Assembly: GCF_021049305.1 (NCBI RefSeq)
Contig: NZ_CP088082.1
Span: forward strand, 310,001-374,000
Direction: 5' to 3'
Length of the DNA: 64,000 nt
DNA from: Ideonella dechloratans
GTDB lineage: Bacteria; Pseudomonadota; Gammaproteobacteria; Burkholderiales; Burkholderiaceae_C
The translations under genes and the position numbers were made by a program. The notes beneath the pieces were generated by a model. It was not told the DNA's origin and did no database searches. It was given only the letters and a program-made list of their open reading frames with translations. This document shows, piece after piece, positions 53,955-63,152 of this stretch (the first letter of the stretch is position 1; every line of letters begins with the position of its first letter).

Positions 53955-54941
53955 ATGTCACAACCCGAAGTGCTCAAGCCGCTCAAGACCTGGAGCCACC
54001 TGGCCGGCCGCCGCCGCAAGCCCAGCGAGTACGAGATCGTCTCGACCAACCTGCATTTCTCCACCGACAACCCCGACGCGCCCTTCGAGCTGGACCCCAA
54101 CCACGGCCTGGCCACCTGGTTCAAGCAGTACCGCAACGCCTCGCCGCTGCGGCATGCCGATTGGGACGCCTTCCGCGACCCGGACGAGATGGTCTACCGC
54201 ACCTACAACCTGCAGCAGGACGGGCAGGAGACCTATGTGCAGGGCCTGTTCGATCAGTTCTCGGCCCGGGGCCACGACGCCATGCTGGAGCCGGCCTGGG
54301 CCGGCACGCTGGCCCGGCTCTACACCCCCGCGCGCTACCTGTTCCACACGCTGCAGATGGCCTCGGCCTACCTGTCGCAGATGGCCCCGGCCTCGACGAT
54401 CTCCAACTGCGCCACCTACCAGACGGCCGATGCGCTGCGCTGGCTCACCCACACGGCCTACCGCACCCGCGAGCTGGCCACCGCCTTCCCGTCGGCCGGC
54501 TTTGCCACCGGCGAGCGCGAACGCTGGGAGCAGGACCCGGCCTGGCAGGGCTGGCGCGAGTTGGTCGAGCGCGCGCTCGTGGCCTGGGACTGGGGCGAGA
54601 GCTTCACCGCCTTCAGCCTGGTGGTGCGCCCGGCGGTGGAGGAGACCGTGCTGCGCGGCCTGGGCGAGGTGGCGCGCCACAACGGCGACACCCTGATGGG
54701 CCTGCTGACCGACGCCCAGCTGCTGGACGCGCAGCGCCACCGCCGCTGGGCCGCCGCCCTGGTGCAGATGGCCCTGCAGACCGAGGGCAACCGCGCGGTG
54801 CTGCAGCGTTGGGTGGCCGCCTGGGAGCCGCTGGCCGAGCGCGCCATCGAGCGTTATGTGGCGGCCCTGCCCGAGGCGGGCGACCTGGCCGGCCGGGCCC
54901 AGGCCGCCACCCGCCAGTGGCGCGAGGGACTGGGGCTGTGA
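53955..54941 (+). CDS. tmoE: Toluene monooxygenase beta subunit TmoE
   Basis: Non-catalytic hydroxylase subunit of 328 residues, related to DmpL. KTWSHLAGRRRKPSEYEIVSTNLHF, FELDPNHGLATWFKQYRNASPL and WDAFRDPDEMVYRTYNLQQDGQ (written here as separate fragments) are characteristic of TmoE/TbuA2. The paired ExxH ligands are absent as expected. CAGGAGACACCCCC precedes the ATG at 53955. Its stop overlaps the GTG start of tmoF. Confidence 0.94.
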   Translation: MSQPEVLKPLKTWSHLAGRRRKPSEYEIVSTNLHFSTDNPDAPFELDPNHGLATWFKQYRNASPLRHADWDAFRDPDEMVYRTYNLQQDGQETYVQGLFDQFSARGHDAMLEPAWAGTLARLYTPARYLFHTLQMASAYLSQMAPASTISNCATYQTADALRWLTHTAYRTRELATAFPSAGFATGERERWEQDPAWQGWRELVERALVAWDWGESFTAFSLVVRPAVEETVLRGLGEVARHNGDTLMGLLTDAQLLDAQRHRRWAAALVQMALQTEGNRAVLQRWVAAWEPLAERAIERYVAALPEAGDLAGRAQAATRQWREGLGL

Positions 54942-55966
54942 GCGGCGAAGCGACCGCCTCTGCGCCGCCGCTGCGCATCCAGATCGAGGGCGGCCCCGCC
55001 TTCGAGATGGCCGAGGGCGAGGACACCCTGCTGCGTGCGGCCTTGCGGGCCGGGGTGCCCTGGCCTTACGAGTGCAGCGTCGGCGGCTGCGGCGCCTGCC
55101 GCTACGAGCTGGTGGAGGGCGAGGTGGCCACGCTGTGGTCCGAGGCCCCGGGCCTGTCCGAGCGCGACCGGCGGCGTGGCAAGCGCCTGGCCTGCCAGTC
55201 CCGGCCGCTGCGGGACTGCCACCTGCGCGTGCGGCTGGAGCCGCCCGACGAGGAGGCCCCCATCCCACCCCGGCCGATGCAGGCCACCGTGGTCGGGCGT
55301 CGTTCGATCACGCCCGACATGGACGCGCTCGTGCTGCAGGCGCCCGGGCAGGCGCTGTTCCGCCCCGGCCAGTACGCGCTGCTCTATCCGCCGGGCGTGG
55401 CGGGGGCGCGGGCCTATTCCATGGCCAACCTGCCCAACGCCGAGGGGCGCTGGGTCTTCATCATCCGGCGCGTGCCGGGGGGCGCCGGCAGCCAGGCCCT
55501 GTTCGCCACGCTCCAGCCCGGGGCCACCCTCCTGTTGGATGGGCCCTACGGGCATGGCCATCTGCGGCCGGGCGAGCGGGACGTGGTGTGCGTGGCCGGG
55601 GGCTCGGGCCTGGGGCCCATGCTGTCGGTGGCGCGTGGCGTGCTGGCCGAGGCGGGCACCCGCCGGGTGCACTTCTTCCTGGGCCTGCGGCAGCAGGCCG
55701 AGCTGGGTGCCCTGCGGGAGCTCGATGGCCTGGACCCGGCGCGGCTGCAAGTCCACACGGCCCTGTCGGCCCCGGACCCGGGCCAGCCCTGGGCCGGCCA
55801 CTGCGGCTTCGTCCACGAGATGATCGAGCCGGCCCTGCCCGGGCCGCTGGACCAGTACGACCACTACTTCGCCGGCCCGCCGCCGATGGTGGAGGCGGTG
55901 CAGCAGCTGCTGATGGTGCAGTACCGCGTCCCCTTCGGGCAGCTGCACTTCGACCGCTTCGTCTGA
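54938..55966 (+). CDS. tmoF: Toluene monooxygenase NADH reductase TmoF
   Basis: Electron-supplying flavo-iron-sulfur reductase, 342 residues from GTG at 54938. The [2Fe-2S] domain has Cys46, Cys51, Cys54 and Cys86. The FAD domain has RAYSMANLPN. The NAD domain has AGGSGLGPMLSVARG and AGPPPMVEAVQ. The GTG overlaps the tmoE stop, so it is translationally coupled. It is last in the tmo operon. The hairpin-forming sequence about 60 bp downstream (CCGGCATCAAGCCGG) might end transcription, though it lacks a T-run. Confidence 0.94.
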   Translation: MSGEATASAPPLRIQIEGGPAFEMAEGEDTLLRAALRAGVPWPYECSVGGCGACRYELVEGEVATLWSEAPGLSERDRRRGKRLACQSRPLRDCHLRVRLEPPDEEAPIPPRPMQATVVGRRSITPDMDALVLQAPGQALFRPGQYALLYPPGVAGARAYSMANLPNAEGRWVFIIRRVPGGAGSQALFATLQPGATLLLDGPYGHGHLRPGERDVVCVAGGSGLGPMLSVARGVLAEAGTRRVHFFLGLRQQAELGALRELDGLDPARLQVHTALSAPDPGQPWAGHCGFVHEMIEPALPGPLDQYDHYFAGPPPMVEAVQQLLMVQYRVPFGQLHFDRFV

Positions 55967-56487
55967 CGGGCCCGCGCCGGGCGCGTCGTTAAACGCGCGG
56001 ACTCCAACTGAGATCCCAGAAAGAAGACGCCCGGCATCAAGCCGGGGCCAGAATGCGGCGCGCTGTCATCAGGCACCGCACCTGCTCAGGGAGGAAGAAG
56101 CAGGGGCCCAAGGGCCGGGCTGAAGTCTACATGCAGGGCCCCGGCAACTCCCCTTGAAGTGGATTGTGAGTAAAACGGGGAGCCGTCCCTTGCCGCTGAC
56201 TGACCACGCTGCGGACGAGACGTGACGGGATTTGGGTGCGCTGCACACGAAATGTGAGGTCGGCTGACCTGACCGTCATCACGCATTTGCGCTAAATCAA
56301 CGGCTTAGCCGCAGCTGGGAAGCGGCTAGACAAGCTAGGAAAGGTCTGCACGACTCGCAACCCGGCGTGTTGGTGCGCTGAGCCGATGGGAATGTGATGC
56401 CGCCGAGGGCAAATTCGCTTTGGTTTCCATGCTCGCAGGACCCTAACAGGTCCGCGACCCGTGCAATCTGCCATGCTGCGGTCGCAC
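55967..56487. other. Intergenic stretch with no recognisable gene
   Basis: About 520 bases between tmoF and the IS5 remnant. I see no open frame with coding character on either strand. Base composition is more mixed than in the neighbours and includes AT-richer patches (for example around 56280-56340). A small hairpin, CCGGCATCAAGCCGG, near 56033-56047 may belong to the end of the tmo operon. It probably marks an old junction between the catabolic cluster and mobile DNA. Confidence 0.5.
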
Positions 56488-56928
56488 TCATGCTACCGCT
56501 CCGATGAGTTTGCGCCGCGCCATCCACAGATTGGCCAGCGCAAACAGCGTGTGCAGCTGGGCCGTGTTCATGGCCAAGCCGCGATAGCGCACCTTGACCT
56601 GCCCGAACTGGCGTTTGACCACCCGGAACGGATGTTCGACCCGCGCCTGGATGCCGGCCTTCACCCGCCCGAGCTGCTCGGTGAGTGCCTCGATCGGCTT
56701 GGCCGGGGCTAGCGTGCGACGCTTGCCAGGACGCATGGCGATGTTCCAGGCCACACCGGCCCTGGCGTCGGGCCGCTTGTCGGCACCTCGATAGCCGGCA
56801 TCGGCGTAGGCCTCGCAGTCCTCATCCAGCCTCAGCTCCTGAGCCTCGGCCTGGTCACCCTCGACGGCCGCGAACACTACGTTGAGCTCGACCTGTCCAC
56901 GGAGGACGGCCGGGCCCGCATGCGGGCC
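56488..56928 (-). pseudogene. IS5-family transposase remnant (C-terminal part)
   Basis: The reverse strand encodes about 130 residues that look like the DDE transposase C-terminus of IS5-type elements: YADAGYRGADKRPDA, GRVKAGIQARVEHPFRVVKRQFG and YRGLAMNTAQLHTLFALANLW. The last catalytic Glu (VEHPFR) is present but the earlier Asp residues and N-terminal part are missing, replaced by unrelated sequence upstream. An in-frame TGA at 56929-56931 separates it from the upstream reading frame. Not functional by itself. Confidence 0.8.
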
Positions 56929-57291
56929 TCAAGCGATTTCGTGCGCTACGACGGACTCCGGGACATGTGGGGCCACGTCCCCGATGCCGCCGCTACCGAG
57001 TTGGAAATGGGCCGCCGGCACCCACCTACGCGCCCCACGGGCCCTGGGCCCGAAGGCCGCCAGAGTTCGGATTACACGGCGAATCCTGGAAGACAGCAGA
57101 CGCCCACCCGTCACTCGCTGAGGCTCGTCCTGGATGACGATGCTGCGCGCATCGGCATGGAAGTACACCCGCTGGCCCAGGCGGAAGGTCTCGATCTCGG
57201 AAGAGAGCATCACCGTATGCCCCTTCTTCAGGATGCTTCGGTATGACGGTGAGGTCTTGTGTGATCGGGAGTTCATGGCCGTGGCCTTCAT
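56929..57291 (-). CDS. Possible hypothetical protein
   Basis: A 120-residue frame beginning MKATAMNSRSHKTSPSYRS, with GGAG seven bases upstream of ATG 57291. The middle (FRLGQRVYFHADARSIVIQ) reads like a real protein, the last third (arginine and proline-rich) less so. Its stop is the same TGA that precedes the IS5 remnant in the same frame, so the 3' half may come from the mobile element. I do not recognise it. Low confidence. Confidence 0.3.
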   Translation of the reverse strand: MKATAMNSRSHKTSPSYRSILKKGHTVMLSSEIETFRLGQRVYFHADARSIVIQDEPQRVTGGRLLSSRIRRVIRTLAAFGPRARGARRWVPAAHFQLGSGGIGDVAPHVPESVVAHEIA

Positions 57292-57383
57292 GGAAGTCTC
57301 CGTGGAGGTGTCTCTGGGGATCAATGCCTCTGCAGGCATTCGGTCCAGTGCATCATCGCCTGCTACTAAATCGCTAAATCGCC

Positions 57384-57992
57384 TCAGGGCTTCGACAGCG
57401 CGGCGACAATTCGCGGCCAGTGGCGCAGCTGCAGGCCGATCCACTCCTCGCAAAGGACCAGCCGCGTCCGAGGCACCTCGACGCCAGGCGCGATGTACGC
57501 ACTGCGCCCCCACGAATACACGTCGTCGAGAATCACATACGGCTCGCCGCGGTGGTGCTTCCGCAGCCAGTCGAGCACTTCGTGGCAGCGCGTCAGCCCC
57601 GGAAAGTGTGGCGTGCTCCAGCGCTCCTTGGGCTCGATGCCGTCTGCAACGCATGCCAGGCCGGACCGGCGCATGACCTCCTGCAGCTGAGCACGCGTGA
57701 AATTGAGCCGCCAGGTCGACGAGATGACCCAGCGCAAGTGCCCTTGGTGCCGGGCGTGAAGGTCGACCAGAATTTCGCGCGCCATGGGGGACCAAAGGCG
57801 CTCGAAAACGAGGTCGGCGTCGATCCGCTTGCCTCGAATTGCGTCCAAGGCATCGAGTCCGCCGTAGTGCTCATTGACGGCAACGACGTCGTCGAGGTCC
57901 AGGAAGACCAGCGGCCAGTGGCGCGGCGCCTCCAGAGTTTCCCCGTGTTCGACGTCGGCCGCGAGGCGGTCAAGGTGCGCGCACTTGGCCAC
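57384..57992 (-). CDS. HAD-fold protein of the RNA-repair-associated (SAK) type, 5' end cut by the IS element
   Basis: About 202 residues from GTG 57992. It has a HAD motif I FLDLDDVVAVN, motif II-like SSTWR and motif III/IV-like VILDDVYSW, the pattern of the HAD domain linked to Swiss-army-knife RNA repair proteins; many stand-alone copies exist, probably phosphatases or nucleotidases. The frame stays open upstream through LPITPAEEAWL until the IS3 left end at 58028, so the original N-terminus may be lost. The catalytic core is kept, so expression from the GTG remains possible. Codon use is somewhat less GC-rich than the catabolic genes. Confidence 0.65.
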   Translation of the reverse strand: MAKCAHLDRLAADVEHGETLEAPRHWPLVFLDLDDVVAVNEHYGGLDALDAIRGKRIDADLVFERLWSPMAREILVDLHARHQGHLRWVISSTWRLNFTRAQLQEVMRRSGLACVADGIEPKERWSTPHFPGLTRCHEVLDWLRKHHRGEPYVILDDVYSWGRSAYIAPGVEVPRTRLVLCEEWIGLQLRHWPRIVAALSKP

Positions 57993-58066
57993 AAGCCAAG
58001 CTTCCTCCGCCGGCGTAATGGGCAGGATGAACCGCCCCGGGTTTGACGGAGGCCAGTTGGTTTAAG

Positions 58067-58981
58067 TCAGACGGTCGTGGCCTGACCAGCGCGTTGTCGA
58101 TGGTAATTGGCCTCGAACTCTGCCGGCGGCACATAGCCCAGTGGACCCATCAGGCGGTGGTGGTTGAACCAAGACACCCATTCCAAGGTGGCCAGTTCCA
58201 CCGCTTGTTTGGTCTTCCAGGGCCCGCGCCTGTGGATCACCTCGGCCTTGTAGAGCCCATTGATCGTCTCGGCCAGAGCGTTGTCGTAGCTGTCCCCCTT
58301 GGAGCCCACGGAAGGCTCGATGCCCGCCTCGGCCAGGCGCTCGCTGTAGCGAATTGACAGGTATTGCGCCCCCCTGTCGGAGTGATGCGTCAGACTGCCA
58401 TCGTCCGATGGCTTGCGGTCATATAGGGCTTGCTCCAAGGCGTCCAGGACGAACTCGGTGTGCATCGAGCTGCTCTGGCGCCAGCCGACGATGCGTCGGC
58501 TGAACACATCCACCACGAACGCCACGTAGACCCAGCCCTGCCAGGTCGAGACATAGGTGAAGTCAGAGACCCAGAGTTGGTTCGGCCGATCAGCACGGAA
58601 CTGCCTGTTGACCCGGTCCAGTGGGCATGGGGACTTCGGGTCAGGAACGGTGGTGCGCTGGGCCTTGCCCCTGCGCGCGCCCTGCAATCCCTGGCGGCGC
58701 ATCAGGCGCTCAACGGTGCAACGCGCCACCGAGATGCCCTCGCGGTTGAGCTGAAGCCAGACCTTGTCGGCCCCATAGACCTGCATGTTGGCCAGCCAGA
58801 CCCGGTGCACTTGAGGCATCAAGACCTCATCGCGTTGGGCACGGCGTGAGCGCAGTTCAGGGCGGCGCTGGCACGCGGCATGGTGCCAGTAGGCAGATGG
58901 GGCGATCTGCAGGACGCGGCAGATCGACTCGACCCCAAACTGCTCCCGGTACTGATCGACGAAGGACTTCAGGACTTGATG
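58067..58981 (-). CDS. IS3-family transposase OrfB (catalytic part)
   Basis: Integrase-core transposase, about 304 codons in the open frame, made as an OrfAB fusion by programmed -1 frameshift as is general for IS3 elements. The DDE residues are seen in [17 protein letters not shown] (Asp), [11 protein letters not shown] (Asp) and [16 protein letters not shown] (Glu). An upstream HTH_21-like region ([30 protein letters not shown]) is present. The frame overlaps the end of orfA by 13 bases. No inactivating stop or frameshift was seen, so the element may be mobile. Confidence 0.9.
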   Translation of the reverse strand, partial: HQVLKSFVDQYREQFGVESICRVLQIAPSAYWHHAACQRRPELRSRRAQRDEVLMPQVHRVWLANMQVYGADKVWLQLNREGISVARCTVERLMRRQGLQGARRGKAQRTTVPDPKSPCPLDRVNRQFRADRPNQLWVSDFTYVSTWQGWVYVAFVVDVFSRRIVGWRQSSSMHTEFVLDALEQALYDRKPSDDGSLTHHSDRGAQYLSIRYSERLAEAGIEPSVGSKGDSYDNALAETINGLYKAEVIHRRGPWKTKQAVELATLEWVSWFNHHRLMGPLGYVPPAEFEANYHRQRAGQATTV

Positions 58982-59292
58982 CGGCGGTCGAGTTCCGCCT
59001 GGGCGAAAAACGCGCTGGCCAGCTTCAGGATCTCGTTGGCCTTGCGCAGTTCGCGCACCTCGCGTTCCAGGTCCTTGATGCGCTGGGCCTCTTCGCTCGA
59101 GACCCCCTCACGCACGCCTGCGTCCACCTCATGCTGCTTGACCCAGGTGTGCAATGTCTGCGGCACGCAGCCGATCATGCCGGCAATGGCCTCGATGGCC
59201 GCCCACTGCGACGGGTGCTCGCCACGATGCTCCTGCACCATGCGCACGGCACGCTCGCGCACCTCGGGGGAAAACTTCGGGGACTTCTTCAT
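58969..59292 (-). CDS. IS3-family transposase OrfA
   Basis: A 107-residue helix-turn-helix protein ([20 protein letters not shown] ... [14 protein letters not shown]) with a coiled-coil/leucine-zipper stretch [20 protein letters not shown] that supports multimerisation. It binds the element ends and supplies the N-terminus of the OrfAB fusion. ATG at 59292 is 48 bases inside the right end. Confidence 0.92.
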   Translation of the reverse strand: MKKSPKFSPEVRERAVRMVQEHRGEHPSQWAAIEAIAGMIGCVPQTLHTWVKQHEVDAGVREGVSSEEAQRIKDLEREVRELRKANEILKLASAFFAQAELDRRIKS

Positions 59293-59340
59293 GGCTCCAT
59301 TCTCCAGAGTTGGAGCCTCCGTCAAACCCGGGGCGGTTCA

Positions 59341-60013
59341 GGCCGCCGCCCAGGCCATCCGCCCCCTGGTGGGGCCGGGCACGGCGGTCATCTCCCTGCA
59401 GAACGGCGTGGTCAAGGAGGAGATGCTGCGGGCCGCGCTGGGCGAGGCGGCGGTGGTGGGCGGCGTCTGCTACATCGCCGCGACCATTGAAGCGCCCGGC
59501 GTGATCGCGCACAGCGGCACCCTGCAGAAGCTGGTGTTCGGCGAATACGGCGGCCAGCGCACGCCACGGGTGGAGGCCTTCCGCCAGGCCTGCGAGCAGG
59601 CGGGCATCGAGGCCGTGTTGAGCGAGGACATCGCCCGCGCCATCTGGGAGAAGTTCGTCTTCCTGGTGGGCCTGTCCGGCGCCACGGCCAGCACCCGCTG
59701 CGCCCTGGGGCCGGTCCGCAGCCACCCCGCCTCGCGCCGCCTGCTGTTGACGTTGATGGCCGAAGCGGTGGCTGTGGGCCGTGCCGAAGGGGTGGCGCTG
59801 CCGCCCGATTACGCCGAGGACCGGCTGCGCTTTTGCGACCAGCTGCCCGCGGACATGACCGCATCGATGCTGCGCGACCTGCTGCAAGGCCATCGGCTGG
59901 AACTGCCCTGGCTGAGTGGCGACGTCAGCCGCCGCGGCGCGTTGCTGGGGGTGGCCACGCCCTACAACAGCGCGCTGGCCGACATCCTGGCCCTGCACGT
60001 CCAGCCCGGATGA
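59341..60013 (+). pseudogene. Ketopantoate reductase (PanE/ApbA family), 5'-truncated by the IS element
   Basis: About 223 codons remain of a 2-dehydropantoate 2-reductase-like protein (normal length about 300). The NADP-binding N-terminus with GxGxxG is missing: coding sequence begins exactly at the IS right end with AAAQAIRPLVGPGTAVISLQ. The C-terminal domain is intact (IWEKFVFLVGLSGATASTR, MTASMLRDLLQGHRLELPWLSG). Without the Rossmann half it cannot be active. Its stop overlaps the start of the PPC-domain gene (ATGA), so it was once the first gene of that pair. Confidence 0.85.
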
Positions 60014-60411
60014 ACACCTGGCCCTTGCGCCTGACGCCGGGCTGCGACCTGCGCGCGGCCCTGGCCGAGGCCGTGCGTTTGCAGCTGCCCACCGGCTCGG
60101 CCTTCGTACTCTCGGGCATCGGCAGCCTGGAAGACGCCCGGCTGCGCCTGGCCGGGGCCGAGGCCGCGACCTGCCTGGCCGGCCCCGTGGAGTTGCTGAC
60201 CCTGGCGGGCACCGTCTCTCCGCAGGGACTGCATTTGCACGCCAGCGTGGCCGATGCGCAGGGGCGGGTGCTGGGCGGGCACCTGCTGCCCGGCAATGTG
60301 GTGCGCACCACCGCCGAACTGCTGCTGGCCTGGTCTCCTGAGTGGGCCCTGGGCTGCGCCCCCGATGCGCAGACCGGCTTCACGGAACTGCAGATCCAGG
60401 ATCGACGCTGA
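60010..60411 (+). CDS. PPC (DUF296)-domain protein
   Basis: A 133-residue protein of the plants-and-prokaryotes-conserved domain family, seen in AT-hook proteins of plants and as free-standing trimers in bacteria. PTGSAFVLSGIGSLEDARLRL, ELLTLAGTVSPQGLHLHASV and GRVLGGHLLPGNVVRTTAELLL are the core strands. The bacterial function is unknown. It starts inside the stop codon of the truncated panE-like gene, so its natural translation may have relied on coupling to that gene. Confidence 0.85.
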   Translation: MNTWPLRLTPGCDLRAALAEAVRLQLPTGSAFVLSGIGSLEDARLRLAGAEAATCLAGPVELLTLAGTVSPQGLHLHASVADAQGRVLGGHLLPGNVVRTTAELLLAWSPEWALGCAPDAQTGFTELQIQDRR

Positions 60412-60611
60412 ACGCAAGCTGTCTGCAAGCTGTCGAGATGGACGCGCCAGGCCCTGCACTGGCCTGAAACCGGTCAGCCAGACGCCGGGAGCTCCCGTTA
60501 GAAAGATTGCCGCGCACAAGCCCCTCATTTCGGCGCCTGTCCGGTCGAACAAACGGCGAGGATGGAGGCATCCATCTTGCTTGCCCTCCCGTCGAAGCCC
60601 TGGTTCCGGAC

Positions 60612-61247
60612 ATGTGCCTGATCATCAAGAAGCCCGTGGGGCGGCAGATCGCCGCTGATTTCCTGGAGAACGTCTGGCAACGCAACAGCCACGGCTGGGG
60701 CGTCTTCCACCGCCATGGCGGGCGCCTGACCTGGGCCAAGGGCATGGCCTTCGACGAGCTGCTGGCCTTCAACCGGCAACTGCCGCTGGACGCCGAGGCC
60801 TATCTGCACCTGCGCAAGGCCACCTACGGCCACATCTGCCACGACCTGGCACACCCCTATCTGGTGCGTGAGGGCCTGCTGTTGATGCACAACGGCAGCA
60901 TTCACCACCTGGCCCCCAGCGATCCGGCCCAGAGCGACACCGCCGAACTGGCCCGCCTGCTGCGTGACATGCTGGCCGGTCTGGACGACACCCAGGCCCA
61001 GGCCCTGCTGCGCAGCGAGGGCTTTGGCCGCCTGATGGCGCCGCTGGTGCAGGGCTCCATGGTGGTGCTGTTCGACGCCCAGGGCGCGGTGCGCCTGGGG
61101 CGCGACTGGCACACCGTGCAGACCCACGAGTGGGACGGCGAGATGCCGGGCATCCAGGTGTCCAACACCCATGCCTGGGCACCCAAGCCGGGGCTTCAGC
61201 GGCCGGCCGCCGGGCGCTGGCGCTGGTTGTCCTGGGCGCTGGGCTGA
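60612..61247 (+). CDS. Class II glutamine amidotransferase-like (Ntn hydrolase) protein
   Basis: A 211-residue protein beginning MCLIIKKPVG, so Cys2 would become the N-terminal nucleophile after methionine removal. WQRNSHGWGVFHRHGG, YLHLRKATYGHICHDLAHPY and LMHNGSIHHLAP follow the pattern of class II glutamine amidotransferases (RxxT/S and HNG motifs). It has no synthase domain, as in phage-type or free-standing members. The start at 60612 is chosen so that Cys is residue 2; no strong ribosome site is visible. Its partner enzyme is unknown. Confidence 0.75.
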   Translation: MCLIIKKPVGRQIAADFLENVWQRNSHGWGVFHRHGGRLTWAKGMAFDELLAFNRQLPLDAEAYLHLRKATYGHICHDLAHPYLVREGLLLMHNGSIHHLAPSDPAQSDTAELARLLRDMLAGLDDTQAQALLRSEGFGRLMAPLVQGSMVVLFDAQGAVRLGRDWHTVQTHEWDGEMPGIQVSNTHAWAPKPGLQRPAAGRWRWLSWALG

Positions 61248-61311
61248 GCCCGGAACCGGGCGGCGCGTGGAGGCCGGCCGTCACTGAGAGCGGGCTGCCG
61301 CGAGCGACCTG

Positions 61312-61866
61312 CTACGGGCCTGCACCCCGAGCTGGCTCGCTCTTGATGTGAAGCACGATCGGGCTGGGATAGCTGTCCTGCTCGCCGCTGCGGAGTGCGC
61401 CGACCAGACCGCCGATTTCTCCGCCCTTCATGACCGCACCCGCGGCGATGAGCACGGCGAATGCGCCCCCCATCACGGGTGCAGCCGCAGCACCCAGCGC
61501 AATGCCCGCGCCTGCGCCGACCTTGGCGCCTGTGGATGCCCCTTCCCTCGAACGCTCTTTGACAGAGGCTTTGCCCGCGGAGGTGATGCTCGGCTCGGCG
61601 ACGGCACCCGGGGGCACCTGGCATGTCAGTTCCAGCGGCGAGGCGGACCGCACCACGGTGACCGTTCCCGGTGCGCTGAACGCCCAGGTGCCGGCCGAGT
61701 TGGTGGCCTGGCACACCAAGGGTCCGGCCCATGCGGAGGACTCGGCCTCCACCCGCACGTCGATCGATTGCTCCGCCGGGGGCTTGTGGGCACAACCCGC
61801 CAGACCAGAGGCGGCGAGCAGCCAAGCTGCAGGGGGAAGCCGGAGCGTATGCATGACGTGGCGCAT
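61312..61866 (-). CDS. Putative lipoprotein with glycine-zipper segment
   Basis: About 184 residues. A lipobox LAASGLAGC near residue 24 predicts a lipid-anchored protein. The middle is beta-rich and includes paired cysteines (LVCQAT, LTCQVP) that could form a disulfide. Near the C-terminus STGAKVGAGAGIALGAAAAP is a glycine/alanine-zipper of the type found in envelope-stress lipoproteins. ATG at 61866 or 61854 can start it. The role is not recognisable. It converges with the amidotransferase-like gene. Confidence 0.7.
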   Translation of the reverse strand: MRHVMHTLRLPPAAWLLAASGLAGCAHKPPAEQSIDVRVEAESSAWAGPLVCQATNSAGTWAFSAPGTVTVVRSASPLELTCQVPPGAVAEPSITSAGKASVKERSREGASTGAKVGAGAGIALGAAAAPVMGGAFAVLIAAGAVMKGGEIGGLVGALRSGEQDSYPSPIVLHIKSEPARGAGP

Positions 61867-62417
61867 GACGGCTGACAACGCTGACGCAAAACCCTGCCGA
61901 TCGCGGCCCGGGTGCGGTCAGGCCGCATGTGGGGCTCAGGGATCGGCTTTCCGTTTCGGGGCAATGAGTCCAGCCTATCGCTGCGACATGGGGTGTGCAA
62001 GACGACAGTGTCGCCTTGTGCTGGGACGGCCCGTGGCTCATGACCGCGCCGGCTCCTCTGAGGCGACGCGCCCTCCTGAGGCTGCGCACCGTCAACTCTC
62101 TGAGACTCTCCCGTCCCCTCGTCGCACCAGTGCCGGAGATGCATCACAGGTCTCAGACCGGCAGCAGGCCGGTGCGATGACGCGCCTGTGGCACCCGTCC
62201 ACTCTGAACGAATGGGCCCAGCCGAGCGGTTCGCATCTGGGGCCTCGGTCACACCGTCGACACAAGCCCGTCTGTAGATGGGAAGGCGGTCTCTCGTGCT
62301 GTCCTCAGCGGCGCCTGTCAGACATGCGATGCACCGGGAATCTCAAGCTCCGCTTGGGAAGAAGAAATCAGCCGGGCTCTGCTTGACCGAAGGGGAAGTC
62401 CCTGAAAATTGGTCAGC
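61867..62417. other. Intergenic stretch with no supported gene
   Basis: About 550 bases upstream of the lipoprotein gene and downstream of the HAD phosphatase gene. Several open frames cross it but none has a ribosome site, coding bias or recognisable motif. A G/A-rich patch (GGGAAGAAGAAATC) lies near 62358. It may contain the promoter of the lipoprotein gene and decayed DNA. Confidence 0.4.
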
Positions 62418-63074
62418 TCAGGTCGCGCGGCGTTGCGCCAGGGATTGAAGAATGGCCTGCTCAACACCGGCTCGGTGACTGAAGTCTGTGATGCGAACTA
62501 CCGATTCACTCTGGAAATTGTCATGTTCACAGACCACAGCAACGAACGCAGCGCCTGCCTCGCGAGCAGCTTCGTAGTCCGCAGAGGAGTCACCGAAGAA
62601 CACGATGGGGCCATTCATATGGGCAGCCTTGATCGTGCGCAACGCCTCTGCCTTGGGCATTTCGCCTCCGTAGATGGCGGCGAAGTGAGCCTCCAGGCCT
62701 CTGCAGGCCAGTTGCTTTCTGACCTCTGACTCCGGTGCAGAGGAGCACACATGTTGACTGACCAGATCCGATGCGATGAACTCAGCAACACCTTCGACCA
62801 TGTGTGCTGCCGCGAGCTGGTGCTCAAGTGCGGTGGCGTAGCGACGCAGATATTCCGAGAGCATTTCCTCGCTGGGGTCTGCATGTCGGTACTTGCGCAG
62901 TAGTTGAGCGAGCTTCATCCTGCGAGGAATGCCACCATTCTCCAAAATGAACCGGCTGATGGCATCCTGCTGATCAGAAATATCGGCGAACAGAGACAGC
63001 ATCGTGTCGCGTTTGACGAGATTTGTCTTGACGATCACGCCATCCAGATCAAAAACTACAGCGCTAAGAGGCAT
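62418..63074 (-). CDS. HAD-superfamily phosphatase
   Basis: A 218-residue haloacid dehalogenase-like hydrolase, probably a phosphatase of the phosphoglycolate/beta-phosphoglucomutase type. Motif I is VVFDLDGVIVKTN at the start. Motif II lies in VCSSAPESE, and motif IV in VFFGDSSADYEAAREAG. A helical cap (about 25-90) is inserted after motif I. Codon use is less GC-rich than in the catabolic region, which suggests a different origin. The substrate is unknown. It is followed on the same strand side by unrelated sequence. Confidence 0.85.
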   Translation of the reverse strand: MPLSAVVFDLDGVIVKTNLVKRDTMLSLFADISDQQDAISRFILENGGIPRRMKLAQLLRKYRHADPSEEMLSEYLRRYATALEHQLAAAHMVEGVAEFIASDLVSQHVCSSAPESEVRKQLACRGLEAHFAAIYGGEMPKAEALRTIKAAHMNGPIVFFGDSSADYEAAREAGAAFVAVVCEHDNFQSESVVRITDFSHRAGVEQAILQSLAQRRAT

Positions 63075-63152
63075 AAGGATGGTGCGGACTGCGTGGAAGT
63101 GAGCGGTCCGATCGGCATTTCCCGCAGGTCCGATCGACTGCCAAGTTGGCTG

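Larger units (their letters stand above)
58028..59340 (-). mobile_element. IS3-family insertion sequence
   Basis: A 1313-bp element. The ends are near-perfect inverted repeats starting TGAACCGCCCCGGGTTTGAC at 58028 and its complement finishing at 59340, with the TG...CA tips of IS3 elements. It carries overlapping orfA and orfB on the reverse strand with an intact DDE triad. No 3-4 bp direct repeat flanks it (left ...CAGGA, right GGCCG...), and the two flanks belong to different genes. Confidence 0.93.

Noticed and set aside
61430..62386. 318-codon forward frame
   Set aside because: It overlaps the lipoprotein gene antisense and continues into non-coding DNA, with no ribosome site or motif.
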